DNA of 64,000 nt from Viola odorata. Its lineage: Eukaryota > Streptophyta > Magnoliopsida > Malpighiales > Violaceae. The DNA lies in the NCBI GenBank assembly GCA_963691705.1, contig OY829539.1:62780327-62844326 (forward strand). Direction: 5' to 3'. A program made the translations under genes and the position numbers. Below the pieces are notes generated by a model, which saw only the letters and a list, made by a program, of their open reading frames with translations, made no database searches and was not told the DNA's origin. This document shows, in pieces, positions 46,586-55,740 of the stretch (within the stretch, counting starts at the first letter, position 1; the number at the start of each line of letters is the position of its first letter).

Positions 46586-46735
46586 ATGGAAGCAGTTGTG
46601 GTGATTATTTCGGTTCTGTTCTTTGCTTTGGTGATAGTTGGAATGTGTTGGCTGCTTGAAAAAAACAAGGAGCTGGATGATCATGACGGAGAAGGTAGTA
46701 ATGTTGGTAATGAAGAAGTCGGTGGAGAAAACTAA
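46586..46735 (+). CDS. Array unit 1: membrane micropeptide, 49 residues
   Basis: Reads MEAVVVIISVLFFALVIVGM then CWLLEKNKELDDHDGEGS and ends GGEN. Residues 3-24 form one hydrophobic helix; the rest is an acidic tail. This unit has EKN where most have ERN. A 35-codon upstream frame (ATG at 46477) stops at 46582-46584, one base before this ATG. The function is unknown. Confidence 0.5.
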   Translation: MEAVVVIISVLFFALVIVGMCWLLEKNKELDDHDGEGSNVGNEEVGGEN

Positions 46736-47187
46736 CAAAATTGTCTAACCCGTCCGTATACAGATACATAACAGACCCATATATTCGGATTTTTTGTGTG
46801 GATAAAAAGCCCGGCCTATTATTTTTGTGGATAAAAGCCATTATTTTTTTACCATCTTTTTTTTTTGGATCTTGATGTTGAGATTTTTTTGTGTGGATAA
46901 AAAGCCTGGCCCGACCCATTAATTTAGACCTATTATTTTGAAAAAACGGAAACCAAAAACATTGCTCTCTTTGGAGTTTTGATGTTTGTTATTTTTTGTT
47001 ATTTTTGGAGTTTTGATTTTTGTTATTTTTGTAGTTTGTTTCTTGACTCTCATTTTCATACTTTTTACAGAAATGTTAACTAATGGATGTGACCCAAAAC
47101 TAATTCATCTCTTTTTATATATATATATATATATACTCTTTTATTACCATTTTTCTTTCTATCATCTAATTTGTCTAATTTTATAAC

Positions 47188-47337
47188 ATGGAAGCAGTTG
47201 TGGTGATTATTTCGGTTCTGTTCTTTGCTTTGGTGATAGTTGGAATGTGTTGGCTGCTTGAAAGAAACAAGGAGCTGGATGATCATGACGGAGAAGGTAG
47301 TAATATTGGTAATGAAGAAGTCGGCGGCGAAAACTAA
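47188..47337 (+). CDS. Array unit 2: membrane micropeptide, 49 residues
   Basis: Intact frame identical in layout to unit 1, with ERN and an isoleucine in the tail (GSNIGNEE). It is preceded by a longer TA tract than in unit 1. The upstream frame still ends one base before the ATG. Confidence 0.5.
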   Translation: MEAVVVIISVLFFALVIVGMCWLLERNKELDDHDGEGSNIGNEEVGGEN

Positions 47338-47782
47338 CAAAATTGTCTAACCCGTCCGTATACAGATACATAACCGACCCATATATTCGGATTTTTTGTG
47401 TGGATAAAAAGCCCGGCCTATTATTTTTGTGGATAAAAAGCCATTATTTTTTCCCATCTTTTTTTTTTGGATCTTGATGTTGAGATTTTTTTGTGTGGAT
47501 AAAAAACCCGGCCCGACCCATTAATTTAGACCCATTATTTTGGAAAAACGGAAACCAAAAATATTGCTCTCTTTGGAGTTTTGATGTTTGTTATTTTTTG
47601 TTATTTTTGGAGTTTTGATTTTTGTTATTTTTGTAGTTTGTTTCTTGACTCTCATTTTCATACTTTTTACGAAATGTTAACTAATGGATGTGACCCAAAA
47701 CTAATTCATCTCTTTATTTATATATATATACTCTTTTATTACCATTTTTCTTTCTATCATCTGATTTGTCTGATTTTATAAC

Positions 47783-47932
47783 ATGGAAGCACTTGTGGTG
47801 ATTATTTCGGTTCTGTTCTTTGCTTTGGTGATAGTTGGAATGTGTTGGCTGCTTGAAAAAAACAAGGAGCTGGATGATCATGACGGAGAAGGTAGTAATG
47901 TTGGTAATGAAGAAGTCGGCGGAGAAAACTAA
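47783..47932 (+). CDS. Array unit 3: membrane micropeptide, 49 residues
   Basis: Intact frame with a Val-to-Leu change at residue 4 (MEALVVIISV) and EKN as in unit 1. The upstream acceptor-like ACAG at about 47671 has lost a base (TTTTTACGAAATG), which argues against that site being a required splice acceptor. Confidence 0.5.
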   Translation: MEALVVIISVLFFALVIVGMCWLLEKNKELDDHDGEGSNVGNEEVGGEN

Positions 47933-48380
47933 CAAAATTGTCTAACCCGTCCGTATACAGATACATAACCGACCCATATATTCGGATTTTTTGTGTGGAT
48001 AAAAAGCCCGCCCTATTATTTTTGTGGATAAAAAGCCATTATTTTTTCCCATCTTTTTTTTTTTTGGATCTTGATGTTGAGATTTTTTTGTGTGGATAAA
48101 AAGCTTGGCCCGACCCATTAATTTAAACCCATTATTTTGGAAAAACGGAAACCAAAAATATTGCTCTCTTTGGAGTTTTGATGTTAGTTATTTTTTGTTA
48201 TTTTTGGAGTTTTGATTTTTGTTATTTTTGTAGTTTGTTTCTTGACTCTCATTTTCATACTTTTTACAGAAATGTTAACTAATGGATGTGACCCAAAACT
48301 AATTCATCTCTTTATTTATATATATATACTCTTTTATTACCATTTTTCTTTCAATCATCTGATTTGTCTGATTTTATAAC

Positions 48381-48566
48381 ATGGAAGCAGTTGTGGTGAT
48401 TATTTCGGTTCTGTTCTTTGCTTTGGTGATAGTTGGAATGTGTTGGCTGCTTGAAAGAAACAAGGAGCTGGATGATCATGACGGAGAAGGTAGTAATGTT
48501 GGTAATGAAGAAGTCGGCGGCGAAAACAAACAAAATTGTCTAACCCGTCCGTATACAGATACATAA
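48381..48566 (+). CDS. Array unit 4: micropeptide with lost stop codon, 61 residues
   Basis: The usual TAA is AAA, so the frame continues for twelve residues (KQNCLTRPYTDT) into the unit spacer. The helix and acidic tail are otherwise intact. Unit 8 shows the same stop loss. Confidence 0.45.
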   Translation: MEAVVVIISVLFFALVIVGMCWLLERNKELDDHDGEGSNVGNEEVGGENKQNCLTRPYTDT

Positions 48567-48919
48567 CCGACCCATATATTCGAATTTTTTGTGTGGACAA
48601 AAAGCCCAGCCTATTATTTTTGTGGATAAAAAGCCATTATTTTTTTCCCATCTTTTTTTTTTGGATCTTGATGTTGAGATTTTTTGGTGTGGATAAAAAG
48701 CCCGGCCCAGCCCATTAATTTAGACCCATTATTTTAGAAAAACGGAAACCAAAAATATTGCTCTCTTTGGAGTTTTGATGTTTGTTATTTTTTGTTATTT
48801 TTGGAGTTTTGATTTTTGTTATTTTTGTAGTTTGTTTCTTGACTCTCATTTTCATACTTTTTTATAGAAATGTTAACTAATGGATGTGACCCAAAACTAA
48901 TTCATCTCTTTATATATAT

Positions 48920-49083
48920 AAAAACTGCTTCCATGTTATAAAATCAGACAAATCAGATGATAGAAAGAAAAATGGTAATAAAAGAGTATAAATGGAAATG
49001 GTATATATATATATATACTCTTTTATTACCATTTTTCGTTCTATCATCTGATTTGTCTGATTTTATAACATTGGAAGCAGTTG
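48920..49083. repeat. Inverted duplication in the leader of unit 5
   Basis: The left arm (48920-48990) is the reverse complement of the unit leader TATACTCTTTTATTACC...AACATGGAAGCAGT. The right arm (49016-49083) is the normal leader. They are separated by about 25 bp of AT-rich sequence. A transcript through it would form a hairpin of about 70 bp. Confidence 0.85.
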
Positions 49084-49220
49084 TGGTGATTATTTCGGTT
49101 CTGTTCTTTGCTTTGGTGATAGTTGGAATGTGTTGGCTGCTTGAAAGAAACAAAGAGCTGGATGATCATGACGGAGAAGGTAGTAATGTAGGTAATGAAG
49201 AAGTCGGCGGCGAAAACTAA
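49070..49220 (+). pseudogene. Array unit 5: micropeptide frame without start codon
   Basis: A T inserted into the start codon gives AACATTGGAAG in place of AACATGGAAG. The rest of the frame is intact and ends at TAA 49218-49220. An upstream ATG at 48957, created by the inverted duplication, is in frame and could give an 87-residue fusion. Unit 9 has the same start lesion. Confidence 0.5.
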
Positions 49221-49667
49221 CAAAATTGTCTAACCCGTCCGTATACAGATACATAACCGACCCATATATTCGGATTTTTTGTGTGGATAAAAAGCCCGAC
49301 CTATTATTTTTGTGGATAAAAAGTCATTATTTTTTTCCCATCTTTTTTTTTTGGATCTTGATGTTGAGATTTTTTTGTGTGGATAAAAAGCCCGGCCCGG
49401 CCCATTAATTTAGACCCATTATTTTGAAAAAACGGAAACCAAAAATATTACTCTCTTTGGAGTTTTGATGTTTGTTATTTTTTGTTATTTTTGGAGTTTT
49501 GATTTTTGTTATTTTTGTAGTTTGTTTCTTGACTCTCATTTTCATACTTTTTACAGAAATGTTAACTAATGGATGTGACCCAAAACTAATTCATCTCTTT
49601 ATTTATATATATATACTCTTTTATTACCATTTTTCTTTCTATCATCTGATTTGTCTGATTTTATAAC

Positions 49668-51049
49668 ATGGAAGCAGTTAGGGCTGTCCACCGAATTACC
49701 ATACCGAAATTACCGAATTACCGTACCGACCGAACGCACGTTCGGTAGATATTTTTTTACTTATTTCGGTAATTCGGTATTACCGTACCGTACCGAAATT
49801 TATTTCGGTACGGTACGGTAAGTTTTTTGGTAGGTTCGGCATTACCGAACCTACCGTACCGAACTTCCTATAAGTACACTGTACTGTAATTACTAATTAC
49901 TAGTAATTACATGCGCTTGGGCCGCTTGGCTTGTGGATGGCAGCAGAGCATGGGCTTGGGCCCTTGGCAGGCATGGGCTGGGTTGGCCTAACCCATCATT
50001 CTTCAATCTTCTTTCCCTCCCTCACGGTGTATCCACGATCCCAACCTCTCCTCTCCCTCACAGTCACAACACAGTGTATCCAATATCCTCATCTCCTTTC
50101 CGCCCTCATATCCTCATCTCCTTTCCACCCTCTTCTTCCCTTCTCCCCTTCCCTCTCCACAAACCCCACCCTCCCCGTCTCATGTTCAAAACCGACGCCT
50201 TTTCCTGCTCCGCCTCCGTCTCCGTCGGCGAAGACTTGCCCGCCGATGGTTCCCCAAACCCGATCCTCATTCTCGCCGGCATTCTTCTCTATCCGACTTC
50301 GTTTCAAGGTCCATCTGCTGGTGGGTGTTATTCCTGCCCTAATTTCATATTATTCAATTTCAATGCATAAACCCTAATTTCAATAAACATGTATAATTAT
50401 TTGACGTATGGATTGGTGTTCAATGTTGTTGGTTGGATGTCTAATTTCGTTGGTTGTCAAAATCTGTAAATTTTGACAGCATTGTAACTTTTGTCTGAAA
50501 CTGAAACTTTCGATGAAATTGAAATTGTTACTGAAATTGAAATTGTTGAAGATGTGTCTGTGTTTGTTTGAGTTGATTTGAGGTTACATAAAGGGAGATT
50601 GGTGGAGTTGATTGAAATTTGTTTGAGTTGATTTGTGTAGATTGTCTGTATTTCACAACCAGGTCAATGAACGATTCCAGTGGCAGTAAGGCAGTCCCTC
50701 TTTGCTTCAAAAAATCCTTTTCCCCTGTAATTAATTCGGTATTTTGGTATACCGAAATACCGTACCGAATGAATTTTGGTATTTCGGTACGGTACCGAAA
50801 TTCAATTCGGTACGGTATGGTAATTTTTTTTGACAATTCGGTATACCGAATACCGAAATATTTCGGTAGGTATACCGATATACCGACCGATGGACAGCCC
50901 TAGAAGCAGTTGTGGTGATTATTTCGGTTCTGTTCTTTGCTTTGGTGATAGTTGGAATGTGTTGGCTGCTTGAAAGAAACAAGGAACTGGATGATCATGA
51001 CGGAGAAGGTAGTAATGTTGGTAATGAAGAAGTCGGCGGCGAAAACTAA
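49668..51049 (+). pseudogene. Array unit 6: micropeptide frame split by a hAT element
   Basis: The ATG is at 49668-49670. After four codons the frame is interrupted at 49679 by the 1.2-kb hAT element. It resumes at 50903 with the duplicated target GAAGCAGT and ends at TAA 51047-51049. Before insertion it was a normal unit. Confidence 0.85.
49679..50902. mobile_element. Non-autonomous hAT-type DNA transposon
   Basis: A 1224-bp element with 12-bp perfect inverted ends TAGGGCTGTCCA and TGGACAGCCCTA, flanked by the exact 8-bp duplication GAAGCAGT (49671-49678 and 50903-50910). Both subterminal regions are packed with short TACCG/CGGTA motifs, probable transposase-binding sites. The middle (49910-50340) is GC-richer and resembles a 5' leader and exon. 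No transposase domain is recognisable, so it is an internally deleted derivative. Confidence 0.95.
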
Positions 51050-51497
51050 CAAAATTGTCTAACCCGTCCGTATACAGATACATAACCGACCCATATATTC
51101 GGATTTTTTGTGTGGACAAAAAGCCCAGCCTATTATTTTTGTGGATAAAAAGCCATTATTTTTTTCCCATCTTTTTTTTTTTGGATCTTGATGTTGAGAT
51201 TTTTTGGTGTGGATAAAAAGCCCGGCCCAGCCCATTAATTTAGACCCATTATTTTAGAAAAACGGAAACCAAAAATATTGCTCTCTTTGGAGTTTTGATG
51301 TTTGTTATTTTTTGTTATTTTTGGAGTTTTGATTTTTGTTATTTTTGTAGTTTGTTTCTTGACTCTCATTTTCATACTTTTTACAGAAATGTTAACTAAT
51401 GGATGTGACCAAAAACTAATTCATCTCTTTATTTATATATATATACTCTTTTATTACCATTTTTCTTTCTATCATCTGATTTGTCTGATTTTATAAC

Positions 51498-51647
51498 ATG
51501 GAAGCAGTTGTGGTGATTATTTCGGTTCTGTTCTTTGCTTTGGTGATAGTTGGAATGTGTTGGCTGCTTGAAAGAAACAAGGAGCTGGATGATCATGACG
51601 GAGAAGGTAGTAATGTTGGTAATGAAGAAGTCGGCGGCGAAAACTAA
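51498..51647 (+). CDS. Array unit 7: membrane micropeptide, 49 residues
   Basis: Intact frame matching the consensus (MEAVVVIISVLFFALVIVGM, ERNKELDDHDGEGSNVGN). The upstream frame differs from unit 1 by one residue (GCDQKL for GCDPKL) and still stops one base before the ATG. Confidence 0.5.
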   Translation: MEAVVVIISVLFFALVIVGMCWLLERNKELDDHDGEGSNVGNEEVGGEN

Positions 51648-52100
51648 CAAAATTGTCTAACCCGTCCGTATACAGATACATAACCGACCCATATATTCGG
51701 ATTTTTTGTGTGGATAAAAAACCCGGCCTATTATTTTTGTGGATAAAAAGCCATTATTTTTTTCCCATCTTTTTTTTTTTGGATCTTGATGTTGAGATTT
51801 TTTGGTGTGGATAAAAAGCCCGGGCCGGCCCATTAATTTAGACCCATTATTTTAGAAAAACGGAAACCAAAAATATTGCTCTCTTTGGAGTTTTGATGTT
51901 TGTTATTTTTTGTTATTTTTGGAGTTTTGATTTTTGTTATTTTTGTAGTTTGTTTCTTGACTCTCATTTTCATACTTTTTTATAGAAATGTTAACTAATG
52001 GATGTGACCCAAAACTAATTCATCTCTTTATATATATATATATATATACTCTTTTATTACCATTTTTCTTTCTATCATCTGATTTGTCTGATTTTATAAC

Positions 52101-52286
52101 ATGGAAGCAGTTGTGGTGATTATTTCGGTTCTGTTCTTTGCTTTGGTGATAGTTGGAATGTGTTGGCTGCTTGAAAGAAACAAGGAGCTGGATGATCATG
52201 ACGGAGAAGGTAGTAATGTTGGTAATGAAAAAGTCGGCGGCGAAAACAAACAAAATTGTCTAACCCGTCCGTATACAGATACATAA
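52101..52286 (+). CDS. Array unit 8: micropeptide with lost stop codon, 61 residues
   Basis: Same TAA-to-AAA stop loss and twelve-residue extension as unit 4, plus Glu-to-Lys in the tail (GNEKVGG). It probably descends with unit 4 from one lesion. Confidence 0.45.
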   Translation: MEAVVVIISVLFFALVIVGMCWLLERNKELDDHDGEGSNVGNEKVGGENKQNCLTRPYTDT

Positions 52287-52596
52287 CCAACCCATATATT
52301 CAGATTTTTTGTGTGGATAAAAAACCATTATTTTTTCCCATCTTTTTTTTTTGGATCTTGATGTTGATAGTTTTTTGTGTGGATAAAACTTCCGGCTCGG
52401 CCCATTAATTTAGACCCATTATTTTGGAAAAACGGAAACCAAAAAAATTGCTCTCTTTGGAGTTTTGATGTTTGTTATTTTTTGTTATTTTTGGAGTTTT
52501 GATTTTTGTTATTTTTCTAGTTTGTTTCTTGACTCTCATTTTCATAGTTTTTACAGAAATGTTAACTAATGGATGTGACCCAAAACTAATTCATCT

Positions 52597-52627
<31 letters not shown>

Positions 52628-52679
52628 CTCTTTTATTACCATTTTTCTTTCTATCATCTGATTTGTCTAATTTTATAAC

Positions 52680-52830
52680 ATTGGAAGCAGTCGTGGTGGT
52701 CATTTCGGTTATGTTCTTTGCTTTGGTGATAGTTGGAATGTGTTGGCTGCTTGAAAGAAACAAGGAGCTGGATGATCATGACGGAGAAGGTAGTAATGTT
52801 GGTAATGAAGAAGTCGGCGGCGAAAACTAA
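52680..52830 (+). pseudogene. Array unit 9: micropeptide frame without start codon
   Basis: Start changed to AACATTGGAAG as in unit 5. The helix has the variant VVVISVMFF, which it shares in part with unit 12. The frame is otherwise intact to TAA 52828-52830. Confidence 0.5.
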
Positions 52831-53275
52831 CAAAATTGTCTAACCCGTCCGTACACAGATACATAACCGACCCATATATTCGGATTTTTTATGTGGATAA
52901 AAAGCCCGGCCTATTATTTTTGTGGATAAAAAGCTATTATTTTTTTCCTATCTTTTTTTTTTGGATCTTGATGTTGAGAGTTTTTTGTGTGGATAAAACG
53001 TCCGGCTCGGCCCATTAATTTAGACCCATTATTTTGGAAAAATGAAAACCAAAAACATTGCTCTCTTTGGAGTTTTGATGTTTGTTATTTTTTGTTATTT
53101 TTGGAGTTTTGATTTTTGTTATTTTTGTAGTTTGTTTCTTGACTCTCATTTTCATACTTTTTACAGAAATGTTAACTAATGGATGTGACCCAAAACTAAT
53201 TCATATATTTATATATATATATAGTCTTTTATTACCATTTTTCTTTCTATCATCTGATTTGTCTGATTTTATAAC

Positions 53276-53425
53276 ATGGAAGCAGTTGTGGTGATTATTT
53301 CGGTTCTGTTCTTTGCTTTGGTGATAGTTGGAATGTGTTGGCTGCTTGAAAGAAACAAAGAGCTGGATGATCATGATGGAGAAGGTAGTAATGTTGGTAA
53401 TGAAGAAGTCGGCGGCGAAAACTAA
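53276..53425 (+). CDS. Array unit 10: membrane micropeptide, 49 residues
   Basis: Intact consensus frame. Here the (TA)n tract has a different length, so the upstream frame is shifted and overlaps the micropeptide start instead of ending before it. Confidence 0.5.
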   Translation: MEAVVVIISVLFFALVIVGMCWLLERNKELDDHDGEGSNVGNEEVGGEN

Positions 53426-53879
53426 CAAAATTGTCTAACCCGTCCGTATACAGATACATAACCGACCCATATATTCGGATTTTTTGTGTGGATAAAAAGC
53501 CCGGCCTATTATTTTTGTGGATAAAAAGTCATTATTTTTTTCCCATCTTTTTTTTTTTGGATCTTGATGTTGAGATTTTTTTGTGTGGATAAAAAGCCCG
53601 ACCCGGCCCATTAATTTAGACCCATTATTTTGAAAAAATGGAAACCAAAAATATTACTCTCTTTGGAGTTTTGATGTGTGTTATTTTTTGTTATTTTTGG
53701 AGTTTTGATTTTTGTTATTTTTGTAGTTTGTTTCTTGACTCTCATTTTCATACTTTTTACAGAAATGTTAACTAATGGATGTGACCCAAAACTAACTCAT
53801 CTCTTTATATATATATATATATATATAATCTTTTATTACCATTTTTCTTTCTATCATCTGATTTGTCTGATTTTATAAC

Positions 53880-54029
53880 ATGGAAGCAGTTGTGGTGATT
53901 ATTTCGGTTCTGTTCTTTGCTTTGGTGATAGTTGGAATGTGTTGGCTGCTTGAAAGAAACAAGGAGCTGGATGATCATGACGGAGAAGGTAGTAATGTTG
54001 GTAATGAAGAAGTCGGCGGCGAAAACTAA
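53880..54029 (+). CDS. Array unit 11: membrane micropeptide, 49 residues
   Basis: Intact consensus frame. The upstream frame is kept despite a longer TA tract and ends one base before the ATG. Confidence 0.5.
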   Translation: MEAVVVIISVLFFALVIVGMCWLLERNKELDDHDGEGSNVGNEEVGGEN

Positions 54030-54659
54030 CAAAATTGTCTAACCCGTCCGTATACAGATACATAACCAACCCATATATTCAGATTTTTTGTGTGGATAAA
54101 AAGCCATTATATTTTTCCCATCTTTTTTTTTTTGATCTTGATGTTGAGAGTTTTTTGTGTGGATAAAATGTCCAGCTCGGCCCATTAATTTAGACCCATT
54201 ATTTTGAAAAAATGGAAACCAAAAACATTGCTCTCTTTGGAGTTTTGATGTTTGTTATTTTTTGTTAGTTTTGGAGTTTTGATTTTTGTTATTTTTGTAG
54301 TTTGTTTCTTGACTCTCGTTGTCATACTTTTTACAGAAATGTTAACTAATGGATGTGACCCAAAACTAATTCATATATTTATATATATATATATACTCTT
54401 TTATTACCATTTTTCTTTCTATCATCTGATTTGTCTGATTTTATAACATGGAAGCAGTTGTGGTGATCATTTCGGTTATGTTCTTTGCTTTGGTGATAGT
54501 TGGAATGTGTTGGCTGCTTGAAAGAAACAAGGAGCTGGATGATCATGACGGAGAAAGTAGTAATGTTGGTAATGAAGAAGTCGGCGGCGAAAACTCCTCT
54601 TCCCATCAATCTCCACCGGTACCCATTGGCAGCGGTGAAAACTCTTCTTCCCATAAATC

Positions 54660-55071
54660 TGTTGGAAAAATCTGCAAAACAAAGTTAGAATCATAAAAAT
54701 CGAGTCGTGTAGAAACACTGTCCTAAAGGAATTTATTTCCCCCAGGATAAAATGATCTCTTCCGATTTATAAATCGGGAACTAGAACAACAAGAACAACA
54801 ATAGAATAATAACTAGGAAATAAAGCTTTCAATATGAGTGTAGTGTTTTCTCTTGATTTTTTGTTTGGTAGAGTATGTGGTATTTATAGGAAGGAAGAGA
54901 TCTATGACCATTATGGGAGAGATTATGGTCATTTAAGGGAAAGATTTTATGGTCATCAATGGAGAAAGTTATGGCCATAACCGTTGCCATCAAAGGAGAG
55001 AATCATGACCATTATGGCCATTGCCGTTGTCATCAAGGGAGAAACCTTTGTAATAACTCTCATTTACAACA
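54660..55071 (-). repeat. LTR (left; 3' LTR in element orientation)
   Basis: 412 bp, begins TGTTGGAAAAATCTGCAAAA and ends CATTTACAACA. It matches 58636-59049 with scattered substitutions and small indels (for example AGTAGAGTATGTGG versus GTAGAGTAGGTGG). Confidence 0.93.
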
Positions 55072-55638
55072 ATCCCCACATATTACAAAGGTTGATAGTA
55101 GCAATTCCTGGTTAATATATATAGAGTATAACTTTTCGAATCTGGTGTCTTTTGGACTATGAACCAGACCGAGATAAATAAATTTTATCCTTACAGAGAT
55201 AATGGTGAAGTTTAAAACTTCTATAAACCATTAACTCTCTTGCAAGGTAAGGAATTTATTTATCATGTTCTACCCCCACAATTCTTGCTGTTAACACGTT
55301 TGTGCGCGTTTTGGCCATACGCGTGCCTGGATGTTAATGAATGCTCTAGAGATTATGCCACAATCTCATAGGAGCGTCCCCACTCCACATTCATATAGGT
55401 GATTTCATCAAGTGTACCCGCTATCAATACACCACCCATAAGGGATATGAAATCATTAAGAGTTCAAAACTCATCCTCTCAATCAATGTAGTATAACACT
55501 TCCACATCATAGAAAGGACAATCAATTTGTGTTAGCAGAATTAACAAGTGACTTGTTATTACCCATATGAACCTTCTTCATGGGATCTCCAATCACAAAG
55601 GTTGGGTTCCCATCACTGTTAATTTTCCTAATATGGAT

Positions 55639-55740
55639 TTAAGTCCAATTCCCCTCGATGTTTTCTTCAATTAAATTTTTACTCAGAGACTTAGTCAGAG
55701 GATCGGCCAAAATCACTTCTGACTTCTCATAGTCAACATC
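55639..55740 (-). pseudogene. Copia RNase H C-terminal remnant
   Basis: The minus-strand frame reads DYEKSEVILADPLTKSLSKN and ends at TAA 55641-55639. The core ADPLTK is the hallmark near the C-terminus of Ty1/copia polyproteins. Upstream reverse transcriptase and integrase are not recognisable, so the element cannot encode its own mobility. Confidence 0.8.

Larger units (their letters stand above)
46139..54592 (+). repeat. Head-to-tail array of twelve ~0.6-kb units encoding a membrane micropeptide
   Basis: Twelve units repeat with start-codon spacing of about 568-604 bp, once inserted elements are discounted; one unit is about 690 bp because of an inverted duplication. Each unit starts near ACAAAATTGTCTAACCCGTC. 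It then contains two or three copies of GTGTGGATAAAAAGCCCGGC-like sequence, a T-rich stretch, a (TA)n tract 60-80 bp before the ATG, and the peptide frame. Units are nearly identical in coding and non-coding parts, so the amplification is recent. The TA tract could act as a TATA element, giving each unit its own promoter. This is not a satellite of the centromeric kind, since the unit contains a gene-like segment. The last unit runs on into gene B. Confidence 0.93.

Noticed and set aside
46517..46738. 73-residue minus-strand frames recurring opposite each micropeptide
   Set aside because: They are the antisense of the micropeptide frame, mostly lack ATG starts and have no independent features. 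The unit leaders are oriented for + transcription.
49931..50377. 148-residue frame inside the hAT element
   Set aside because: Low-complexity Ser/Pro-rich translation of a pyrimidine-rich stretch, open in two overlapping frames, with no transposase motif.
46139..54592. CRISPR-like or centromeric satellite interpretation of the array
   Set aside because: Units are about 600 bp, contiguous and gene-like, in a plant nuclear context; there are no short repeats with unique spacers.
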